A DNA stretch of 64,000 nt from Ochotona curzoniae (Eukaryota; Chordata; Mammalia; Lagomorpha; Ochotonidae), in NCBI RefSeq assembly GCF_017591425.1, contig NW_024467120.1:248001-312000 (forward strand), read 5' to 3'. The notes beneath the pieces are model-generated. The model did not search any database. It had not been told where the DNA came from and saw only the letters and a list, made by a program, of their open reading frames with translations. Positions 23,213-32,884 of the stretch are shown in pieces; the first letter of the stretch is position 1, and each line of letters opens with the position of its first letter. Both the position numbers and the translations under genes were made by a program.

Positions 23213-23945
23213 ATATATTTGTAACTATATACATGACTTCAAACATATAAATTCCTATAGTATATGAATATTTACATAATATGTCCACATTGTGAGGGTT
23301 AGTTATATATATAATATATTACAATATATAAACATATGTAAAATATATTAAAAGATAATGGTTATATAAATATGCAATTCATTAATATATAAAATATATT
23401 ATTATATATAAACATATATACCATATTGCAGTATTATTGTATACATTACATTATATTACATATGAATATATCGTATATATTTAGCATATACTGTATATAT
23501 ACTATATAGTATGGTCTATGTATAAACAAGTTCATATATCAATATATTAATATGTTTATTATATTTTATATGAATATATTTTATATATTATGTTATGAAC
23601 ATGTAATATGTAAGAAATGTTTATATACAACATATAAATATTGCATAAATATTGTATTATATATACAATGTATAAACATATCTATACTTAAATATAGAAT
23701 GCATACTATTTAATTATTAAATATTTAATATGTGTGATCCATAATGATACATATGCTATATTATATTATATATATTTAAATACATTGATATATAGCAAAT
23801 ATTTATGTTTGTAGACATTTTTAATATTGTATATGCATGTTTATATATTCATATATATCAATATGTATGTACTGTCAATTACTTTAGAACTGTCTAAATA
23901 ATTTATATGTAATATATATTAAAGTTCTACAGTAATTGACACCCA
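23213..23945. repeat. Very AT-rich TATA-type tract with a terminal hairpin
   Basis: About 700 bases of imperfect TATAT/ATATAA sequence. Near the right edge 'gtcaattactttagaact' (about 23873-23892) and 'agttctacagtaattgac' (about 23923-23940) form an inverted repeat with one mismatch in 18 and a short AT-rich loop. Confidence 0.8.
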
Positions 23946-24559
23946 ACACCCTAGAGACTAAGAAATATATCTCTGGGATGTCCTGCCCACTCCCATAATT
24001 TCACTGCCTGCATATACTGCTGCAGACCAGGTAAGCGTGGTTCTTACAGACAGTGCAGACATTGACCAGCAGGGAAGATATGTCAGGATTTACATCGTGA
24101 GGGTCAAGTCTAACCAACACCCATTCAACAATCCAAGTCTCACCCCTCATGCACACATCTTTTCCAGTGAAACTCTATTAAAAATAATTCTTGCAGAAGT
24201 ACTGTTGTCATTGCAAGGATATGAGAAATATGAGAAAACAAAATCGTATGACACGTCTAAGAGCTAATTGTTCTCCAGATATACACAGTAATCTGTAAGA
24301 AATCTAGGAAAGTCCTGAAAAAAGAATTTAGAATAATGATCGTAAGACAAATGAGATGCTACAGACTACAGAGAAGCAATGGAAGACGTGATGAACTGGA
24401 ACCACAGTAGCCAGACCCAAGCCATCACTGTGATGGGGAATGGGAGCATCCCGAGCTGCAGCTTAACCATCTGTACCACACTGCCTGCCCATGGAATTCT
24501 AATCTTAACACACCTTTCTAGGCAATTCCCAAGTCCTGTCCTTCCTTCTTGTAATGAAC
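23946..24559. other. Unassigned intergenic DNA
   Basis: Part of 24360-24570 has short frames on both strands, none with a domain I know. No gene supported. Confidence 0.4.
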
Positions 24560-24905
24560 CTTGTTCATAAAACTGCAATTCTGATGGTCCTGTTACTGTT
24601 ATTCTTCTTAAAATTTGGTCTTTAACTTTTAAATCCATTCTTATCTTCTTCTGTAGGATACAACTAGTAATTTTATTTGTATCTATCCACTAGGTACACT
24701 AGACCTAATTCCTGCTTTTATTATTAAATACATCTAAATTATCACAAATAATACAGAAATCCAGGATTAGAATCAAGAAACGTGAGTTTGTCCTTCTTTT
24801 CTGCCAACTATGTAAGTCTCTATTGACTGTTACTTTCAGGCATCTCATCTGAATAAACAAATTGTGTCCAAACACATGTTGGAGTGATATAAAGTATTTC
24901 ATTCA
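24560..24905 (+). repeat. Diverged local duplication, copy 1
   Basis: This matches 25035-25130 plus 25440-25760 in the same orientation. Examples are 'gatacaactag...' against 'gacacaacctt...', 'attattaaatacatctaaat' against 'attaacacacatctaaatga', and 'aaacacatgttggagt' against 'aaacacatgttggtgt'. Identity is roughly three in four by eye. Confidence 0.75.
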
Positions 24906-24980
24906 TTTCCAAGATGCTTTAAAATCAGCAGCAGCTTAATGAGGAGCACCATACTGTATGCTCATATAATCCTTATTTTA

Positions 24981-25002
24981 ATAATATATATATATATATA
25001 TG
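24981..25002. repeat. (TA)n simple repeat
   Basis: A short run of alternating TA between the two duplication copies. Confidence 0.85.
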
Positions 25003-25034
25003 TTTAAGTAATTCCTAAAATTTAGTGTGCTTCT

Positions 25035-25760
25035 TTCCTGTAACTAACCTTTACCTGACCTGTCATAACACATCTATTATGACAATCCTGTCTGTCTTCT
25101 TAAAACTTGGCCTTCCCCTTTCTAAAAATAATGAGATTCATTTATTTTTATTGGATTTGCAGGGAGATGAGACAGAGAGAAAGATATTCCACCCACTTGT
25201 TGACTCCCCAAGTGGTCACAATGGTCAGAGCTGAGTCAACCTGAAACCAGGAACCAGGAGATACTTCCAGGTCTCCTATATGGGTGCTGGGTTCCAAGGC
25301 TTTGGGTCAAACTCTACTGCTTTCCAAGCTACAAGCAGGGAGCTGAAAGAGAAGGGGAGCCTTCAGAATATGACCTGAGATCCGGTTGGATGCAAGGCAT
25401 GGACTTTACTCACTAGGCTTTCATGCCAGTCCCAGTATTTTCCTCTTAAATTTATTCTTATAATCTGCAGGACACAACCTTTCTTGTTATCTTCCAATTG
25501 GTTACACTAGACCCATTTCCTGTTTCTGCTATTAACACACATCTAAATGATGACAAGTAATACAGAGTTCTGTGATAGAATTAAGGAATCTGAGTTCATA
25601 CTTCATTTCTATCAATGAGTATGCCTAAATAAACCACTATAGACTCTTAATTCCATCAGTAACATTGGAACAACAATATGAATGGCGTGTTAAACACATG
25701 TTGGTGTAACAGAAGGCATTTAATTAAGTAGTTTCCAAATGCATTAAAATTCCCGAATCA
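25035..25760 (+). repeat. Diverged local duplication, copy 2 (split by a SINE)
   Basis: Homologous to 24560-24905. The alignment breaks at 25130 and resumes at 25440, and the gap is the CSINE at 25135-25432. The SINE is therefore younger than the duplication, or at least private to this copy. Confidence 0.75.
25135..25432 (-). repeat. CSINE, minus strand
   Basis: Complement of the SINE: 'gactccccaagtggtcacaa', 'ccaggaaccaggagatactt', 'ctttccaagctacaagcagg', 'ctaggctttcatgccagtcc'. Confidence 0.85.
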
Positions 25761-25963
25761 CATGTACTTTTCATTGTGTTTACAGAAAAGTGGGAAATAT
25801 TTCAGCTAAAATAAGAAAAAAAATCAGGATAGAAGACACAAGAATATTTGAAACAAATAGAAAAATCAAGAAGACATCATGAGATTTTGCAAAAATGCAT
25901 TAGAAAAAATAGTCCGTCAGAGTAAGGCTGGGGTAGTATCTATACTACAAAACGGAAAAAACC
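25761..25963. other. Unassigned AT-rich DNA
   Basis: A-rich, no gene seen. Confidence 0.4.
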
Positions 25964-26295
25964 GGGCCCGGAGCAGTGGCACAGTGGTTAAGGTCCTCAC
26001 CTTGCACGCCCGGGATCCCATATGGGCGCCGGTTCTATCCTGGTAGCCCTGCTTCCCTTCCAGCTCCCTGCCTGTGGCCCGGGAAAGCAGTCGAGGACGG
26101 CCCAAGGCTTTGGGACTCTGCACCCACGTGGGAGACCCAGAAGAGGCTCCTGGCTTCGGATCAGCATAGCATCAGCCATTGCGCTCACTTGGGGAGTGAA
26201 TCATCGGACGGAAGATCTTCCTCTCTGTCTCTCCTCTCTGTATATCCGGCTTTCCAATAAAAAAATAATAAAAATAAATCTTAAAAAAAAAAAAA
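25964..26295 (+). repeat. Young CSINE with target-site duplication
   Basis: A near-consensus copy: 'gggcccggagcagtggcaca', 'cgggatcccatatgggcgcc', 'tgtatatccggctttccaat' and a poly(A) tail. AAAACGGAAAAA precedes it and follows the tail. The 94- and 112-codon frames here are the SINE body. Confidence 0.95.
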
Positions 26296-26811
26296 CGGAA
26301 AAATCAGCAAGTGGCCGAATCACTGAGAACCACAATATAACTACATGCAATCTGGAATGAACACAAACTGTATGTGAATATTCCTAACCTTCAGCAAACT
26401 AGCTCCTCTCTATGTCTTACCTAATACTGTTCCTGTCTCTCCTTGCTTATCATCTGTGAATCTTGCACACACATCACAGGTTTGCAGCAAAAGTTTTCAT
26501 GTTTGAAAGGTACAAGTTGTCACTATACTTGTGAAACACAAGAAGAAAATGTATAAAGCAGAGTTCACACCTAACTGACTTTCAGAATTTATCTGTTTAG
26601 ACATTTACGTTGATCCAGCACTGCCCATGTCATTACAAATCTAGCGGAAGGAGCAAAAGTATGTATTTGGAGCCAAGGTGACCACCAAGTCATGGGTCAG
26701 ATACTTGTTTACTCTGGAATTGTGGGCCAATGAATCCACTATCCTGAACCATGTCTGCTTAATTAGTAATTATGATAATGTATCCTTTTTGAAACTGCTG
26801 GAGGGGCCCGG
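26296..26811. other. Unassigned intergenic DNA
   Basis: No coding frame or repeat recognised. Confidence 0.4.
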
Positions 26812-27140
26812 CAGCATGGCCTAGCAGCTAAAGTCCTTGCCTTGAACGTGCCCAGAATCCCATATGGGTGCGGGTTCTAATCCTGGCAGCTCCACTTCCC
26901 ATCCAGCTCCCTGCTTGTGGCCTGGGAAAGCAGTCAAGGATGGCCCAAGTCTTTGGGACCCTGCAGCCATGTGGGAGACTTGGAAGAAGTTCCTGGCTCT
27001 TGGCTTCAGATCAGCATAGCATCAGCCGTTGCATTCACTTGGTGAGTGAATCATCGGACGGAAGATTTTCCTCTGTTTCTCCTCTTCACTTTATATCTGA
27101 CTTTCTAATAAAAAAAAAAAATCTTAAAAAAATAAAAAAG
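26812..27140 (+). repeat. Young CSINE, plus strand
   Basis: 'gggcccggcagcatggccta', 'agaatcccatatgggtgcgg', 'tatatctgactttctaataa' and an A tail. A weak 9-base repeat (AAACTGCTG before, AAAGTGCTG after) may be the target duplication. Confidence 0.92.
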
Positions 27141-27594
27141 TGCTGTAATAACCATCAGAAATCACCATTAAGCATTAAGGCTGTCTAAATCAGATTTCAT
27201 GAATCAATGCATAGTTTCTTATCTCTGCTTTCCTTCACAAGATAGCCTTTGAAAATATTCTGAAAACTTGGGTTAGAGATTTTTCATTGGGGTTCACTAT
27301 GGAAAACAGATCACTTAAGAGAATGAGCACATTATGGTGCTTGCTCGGGGAAACAGTGACATGAACATTCCACAATCTAAGAAAAAGGTGCCACTCAACA
27401 CAAAAAGGCCTTTGGAGAAACACTGAATGTAAGAGAAGAAAGAAATGACTTTGATTCACAACATTATATGAAATTGACAGTTATTTCCCAGAAAATAGTA
27501 TCTTCCAGCAGAAAAGACAAACACAATTTTCAAATGACAACACACCATGCAGGTCTAGGCTAACACATGGGATCCATGTGAGATTTTTACTATT
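27141..27594. other. Unassigned intergenic DNA
   Basis: No gene or repeat recognised. Confidence 0.4.
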
Positions 27595-27830
27595 TTTTTT
27601 CTCATTGTATTAAAAGGGGGCGAGATTTTCTGTCCACTGTTTCACCCCCAAATGTCTGTGGGCAGTGTGGGCTGAACTCAATGGATCTCCCGCATGGATG
27701 GCAGAGATACAGGACTTGAATCTTCATGCTGCTTCTCTGGCTTCTCACAAGCAGATTCAGCACTCCCGTGTTCCAGGAGACATCACAGTGGCTATGCCTA
27801 ACACCAACCCCAGGAGGTTTTGCTAGTTTG
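27595..27830 (-). repeat. Old CSINE, minus strand
   Basis: 'ctgtccactgtttcaccccc', 'gatctcccgcatggatggca' and 'gcttctcacaagcagattca' match the complement of the SINE body at low identity. Confidence 0.6.
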
Positions 27831-28340
27831 AGAATTTAGCCATAAAATGCTTCTCTTGGCAACCTCTTGCTTGGATTAAAATTATTGATCACAAATTGCG
27901 TTTTTCTTGTACTTCTCTTTTTGTGTATTTTAATGCTTTATTCCACCAACAACTTCTTTTATAATGAAAACTACCTAATTTGCTCCAGTCAATCTACATT
28001 TCAGTTGTAATTAATTCAGCTTTCTTATTAATATGAATAATATGAGATATAACCAGTATCAAGTCCTAGGCTTTTATTATTATTATTATTATTATTCATT
28101 GGTTTCTGGATTTTCTATTAAGCTCCATAATTTATGCTTTCAGCAAGCAATGAAGGATTACTTTGTGAAACTTGGTAGCACATTTTCAGATTTATAATGG
28201 CAAATCTTTGTGCAGTATTTCCAATTAATGTTCTCAAAATAGTAAAGGAAAAAATGGTAAACAAAAAATTGTGAAAATTGATATCCATATCTTATTTATG
28301 TAAAATGGACAAACATACAAACAGCTGACACAGAGCCATC
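27831..28340. other. AT-rich unassigned DNA with a short (TTA)n run
   Basis: About eight TTA units lie at 28074-28096. Nothing else recognised. Confidence 0.5.
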
Positions 28341-28870
28341 TGAGGGCCAACGTCCCCAGTCACAGGAGTGTCCGTGTCTGTGTTAGCACCCAACCCTGCA
28401 ATACCTGGTCCAGGTCCCAGTCCGCAAAACCTGGTCTCGTCCCCAGGGTTTCCGTCTCTTCTTGTGAGCATCAGGAGCTGCTGCTTTCTGCCTTCCTGCC
28501 CTCATTGTCCGCCATGTGCTTCTTCCAGAGAGCCTCATCCGGGAGGCTGCCCCTGCTGTGTGATTTCATCCCATTCGACATCCTCAGGCTCATTGGAGTT
28601 AAAGACACACTCGCCCTTGTTTAAAGGGGAGGCAAAACCTTCATGGTCGAGTCTTCCAGCGGTTCTCCCAAACTGGTGAACCCAAGGCCAGCCAGCCTTG
28701 CAGAAGAGCTAACGGTCTCACCTGGACATCCCAAAAGAAACACCCAGCCACACCCAGCGTTCTGACCTCACAATGACTGTTGCCAAGCAACTGTTAAACG
28801 CATGCGCATTGCTGTGTCTGTAGTAGGTGAGTTGCTGTGCATGCGCAGATGAGTACTGTGACCTAGGATA
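28341..28870. promoter_or_regulatory. GC-rich promoter-like segment with X-box and two NRF1-like sites
   Basis: A GC-rich, CpG-containing patch inside AT-rich DNA. At 28779-28791 is GTTGCCAAGCAAC, which fits the RFX X-box pattern (GTNRCC, 0-3 bases, RGYAAC) exactly. At 28800-28808 and 28839-28847 is GCATGCGCA, the core of the NRF1 site. Splice-donor-like sequences lie on both sides: TAG/GTGAGT at about 28825-28832 (plus) and CAG/GTGAGA at about 28716 (minus). RFX and NRF1 sites together are typical of ciliary and testis promoters. On the minus strand downstream, broken frames (NKGECVFNSNEPEDVEWDEI, then a shifted DEALWKKHMADNEGRKAESS) look coding-like, but I cannot name a gene. It could be a live promoter, a decayed gene start or a retrocopied 5' end. 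Confidence 0.5.
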
Positions 28871-28917
28871 ACTGCCCCTTGTTTGTAAGGCTCACGATTC
28901 TCAGCGACTGATTGATT

Positions 28918-29184
28918 TCAAATGATAGGGACTAGGCTGACTCTCTGGGACATCTTTTGAAAGGATTGCCCTGCAATTTCAGGAAGCTGAAGAACTTTTC
29001 CAGATCGTTCCATATCCTTTTGAGTTTTAGTTGATTTCCAAAACATTTGAAGAGCTACCACACAACTGTGGTTCTGTTGTTCTAGATGCTGCATCCGTGT
29101 GTTATTACTCAGTGCGTGGCCATGAGTAAGCATCTCTGTAGGCTGCCTACTCCTCTCATTCAGCCCAGTTTCCTTTACATTCAT
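28918..29184 (-). CDS. Unidentified 88-codon open frame
   Basis: An ATG-to-stop frame next to the X-box/NRF1 segment, transcribed toward it. It is polar and Gln/Ser/Lys-rich, with no membrane segment or motif I know. No Kozak or splice evidence decides it. It may be chance, or the remnant of an exon of the same lost or unknown gene. Confidence 0.15.
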   Translation of the reverse strand: MNVKETGLNERSRQPTEMLTHGHALSNNTRMQHLEQQNHSCVVALQMFWKSTKTQKDMERSGKVLQLPEIAGQSFQKMSQRVSLVPII

Positions 29185-29189
29185 TTTGG

Positions 29190-29858
29190 CTGTAAATCAC
29201 TGCCTCCCTCTTTCCACTATGCACAATGAACCTTTGTCAACCCATGCTTTATTTTGAGCATCATGTCATTTACTCCTACTTTCTAAAACGATGGTTTATT
29301 TGACCTGCAGAGTTTATTTTTGGCACTAAGTCTTGAATGGAAAACCATGAAATCTGCCAGTAGGCAGGGGATGGTGCTGTATTTGGAGCTCAAATGCATT
29401 TTGTTAGAATTAATTTTGCTGTTTCATCCTATCTGGATCTGATGACCTCTGCTTGAAGTAATTACTCTTCATGGTAACAGAGAATGGGAGCATTGTTTGA
29501 TAGGACAGAGCTGGAGGGTGAGTGGGTTAAAGTTTTAAAGAGACTTATCCTAAGTCAGCCCATAACCACAGTATTTCAGACAGAAAAGGAAAGGGTACAT
29601 TCTGAGGCTGAGGATTGCAGAAATATTGAATTTAACTTGAGACAGTGGCAGCATGTTCATCCTCATGAGCAGGGACCCTTGGCAGTCACACAAGTGCCCG
29701 CAACCTAGCACCTGACCCAGCAAACAGGAACAGGCCATAACCTACCTAGCACGGTTACCTACTGTGAACTCAGCTTCCTCATGTTGCAGTGATGAGACGG
29801 GAGCAAGAGAGATCCAGCAGCTGCTAACACCTGCTATTTCCTTGCAGTAAAGCCCATT
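29190..29858. other. Unassigned intergenic DNA
   Basis: A 74-codon plus frame at 29484-29708 has no recognisable domain. No gene supported. Confidence 0.4.
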
Positions 29859-29859
29859 G

Positions 29860-31318
29860 CTGACCAGACCCTGTCCCTGCATACTGCCCTGTCTAGGTTC
29901 AGTTAAAGTGCAGTCCTGGCTGTGACCCTCTCTACTATCAGTTTTGGTGGGGGTCCACCATGTCCCCTGTCCTACAATTCAGGATCAGCATTGGGAGCAG
30001 TGGCCTAATAAGCTGCTCCTGCCACTTCACATGAAAGCCAGGGATGGGAACAGGCTTCGCCAGGCTAGGCTGTAGTATTTAGTGACCCATGCTCTCCTGT
30101 CAAATTGCCCCCAGCTTGGAATTTTGCACATGGTAATAGGTGCTGTGGCCTAGCCCGGCATGGCCCACCTTGCTCACCCTTTGTAAGTTCTTGTGGGCTT
30201 TCTGTTCAGCAGACCCAGAGACCTCTGAAGGGTGAGGTGACAGTGTTCCTCTTCAGCAGAAACACTGAGAGAAGTCACAAGGTTATGCAGGAGAATGGGA
30301 CAGGGAAAAGTGAAGTCCTGACAGTACGTCCAGCTGACAATACTGTGATTGGCTGAGAGATCTGTCTATCTCTCTGGGCCCTCCGATGAATTTTGCATTC
30401 AGGAAGCACAGGAAGCTATGTCCCAGGGCAAACTTGTTACCTGCTGGAAAGCAGAATGGATGTAAGATTTGACTTCCCGGAGATGTTTACAAATGTAGTC
30501 CTAACAGAGTGGTGAAGAAATAGTAGAGTGCAGCCAATGGTTCTAGTTCCATGCCCAGTGAACAGGCCATGTGTGGGTCTCAGTTAGCCAAGGACACAGT
30601 GTGCCATCTGCCTATGGCCTCTCACATGGCCTAGATAAGCATAGATCCAGGGTCAATCTCCCACAATAACCAGTACTGGCTTCGTCTTGTCTACTCCAGT
30701 CCCAGCTCATGCCTGCAGGTGCTGAGGGTCAGCTCAAACAAGGCACCTTTTAGTCCTAATCCTCATGTGTTTTAGCCCAAGCTGGTCTGGTCTTTAACCC
30801 ACCCTGGCTATTGCACATATCATCAGGGTGCTGGAGACTGGCCCAACTCAATCTGCTCCAAGACCTGGCCCATATTTTTATCTGTATCCAGCCTCAATTC
30901 AGTTCTTGTACTCACCAATGTGAGCTGAATCTTAACAGCTCTCAGTTATAGATGTCAATCAAACTGGTGAGAGCTCAAGGAAGAAAGACATGGCCTTTCT
31001 CTAGTACCAGCTGTCACTATGGTGGGTGCTACAGCCCAGCACTGCCTGGTCTACCCCCTGACCTGTCTCTCTTGGGGAAATGATGTGTGCCATAACCTAG
31101 CCCGGTATGTCCTGCACCCACTTCGCTCTTGTGAGTGCCAGTGGGTGCTGTGGCCTAGCCCAAAGTAACACTCTGCTGTGTCCAGCCAACACACAGACTG
31201 AGGGACACTTGAAGCCTTGTTCAGCCTCATTCATGCTGGCCCTCCCACCCATCAATGGAAATTGCAGCCCAGCAGGAGATCTCCCTTAGATTCCTTATGG
31301 GGCCCAATCCTAACCTTG
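29860..31318 (+). repeat. L1 5'-UTR-like block with irregular tandem units, plus strand
   Basis: Recurrent phrases 'ggtgctgtggcctagcccgg', 'ataacctagcccggtatgtc' and 'gggtgctgtggcctagccca', each with a 'gtgagtgccagtgg'-type lead-in, repeat roughly every 70-110 bases. The style is that of the lagomorph L1 5' UTR. It ends where the poly(T) of a minus-strand L1 begins (31322). Confidence 0.6.
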
Positions 31319-31319
31319 G

Positions 31320-32880
31320 ATCTTTTTTTTTTTTTCCTTTGGTGACACAGTTTCATAGGCTGTGGGATTCCCCCAATCTCCTCATGCACTTCTCCCATGT
31401 TGGACTCCTGCACATTGTTGCAGTAGTACAGTACATATCCTGTCATTATCCCTCATTGTGAGCAATGTACCTTGCATAGAGTCCAGCATCTTATTGTCCA
31501 GAAAATTTAAAGGTTTCTTGGGGAAACCAGACCTGGTCTGAAAATAGAGCTTGCATAATATCATTTCCTCCAATGAAAAGTCACAACACAACATCAACAA
31601 CAATGTACAACATTATGGTGTTAATTGGAATGGTATTGAGTGACTAATATCTTAGAAAATGCAAATTCTTAACCACATCCCCTGTGACTACTTCATTGAC
31701 ATCTCAATTGTAGTTTTTTCACAACTGGCTGCTATACACCTTAAATTGGTAATAAGGTATTATTCAGCTGTCTCGTTTCTATCTTAATTTTTTTTTATTT
31801 AGCAGTTTATAGTATTTAAGCATAATTTTTACTGAACTTGGAGAATTTTAGGATAGTTCAAGCAGGCTTACAACTCTAACAAAGTGAATGTTAACGATTG
31901 GAGCACAGAAGACTATTACGAGTCGTGAGCAGAGACATTTTCAATACGTTAGTGAGGAGGAACTAATCTTTGTGTCCTATCTAGTAAGGTATATGTGAGT
32001 CCACACTGACCATTTCCCATTTGGTTCTAAGCTTTCCTTATTGGTCTCTGACTATCTAACATAGTTTTGGTGGGGCTGGACCTATGGAGCGACTCTGATG
32101 ATCATTGCAAGAGAGGGTAGGGATCCAAAGTTGGAACTAAGTAAGGACCAGAGAGAGCTCCCCTCCCGAGTCCTGAAGGAAGTTGACTGTTCCATTTCTG
32201 AGGACTGCTCAGGGTTCCTGACTGTTGTTCCGATGATGTTAGAACCCGTGAGGAAGGATCTGGGCTTCTTGCATCCCATGTGGGAGTTTTGAAAAGGAGT
32301 GGATGACCTCAGAGTTCTGGGCCTGCAAGGGCATTCCATTTCCCAGTAGTCTCCTTGGCAGTTGGGATATAGCCCTTGGTGCCTGTGCTAATAGTCCTAG
32401 GTGAGGATTTGGGAATCTCCAGGGTTGCAATACAAGCCTCCTCCTGTCCTCATGCTCCAATCTGGGGTCCCCCCGCTCTGTACACATGACTTCCTATTAT
32501 GCAGCTGTCAGGATCACTCCTGATTCCCACTGTATGCATTTATAGTTTTGCTAATGTCTAATACAGATTCAATTCTGATATCTATAATTTACCTGTTATA
32601 TTCTGGTTAGGTCATATTTAACATCTTCTTCATATATTCTAAGAAGGTAGAAAATTTCTCTGCTCTCCTGGCCCATTATGGAATAATATAAGGTATTAAA
32701 AGCAAATTCTGTTTTTCAGTTCTTTGATGTAGATCATAAGCAGTCTGATTCACACTGATTTTTGGTTCATTGGTTACTTCACAATATCTTGTTGCATGTG
32801 ATACAGGCTATTTGAAGTTGAAATAATATTACAATTTACAGATACTTTTTCATATGGACATCATTTTAAATTATATTAAG
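31320..32880 (-). repeat. L1 3' end and probable 3' UTR, minus strand
   Basis: A T13 run at 31322-31335 is the complement of an A tail. The next 120 bases, in reverse complement, carry the 'cagcctatgaaactgtgtc' phrase common to the L1 3' ends here. The remaining 1.4 kb up to the ORF2 end is longer than the other 3' UTRs in the window (450-630 bases), so other inserted DNA may be included. Confidence 0.5.
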
Positions 32881-32884
32881 GCAA

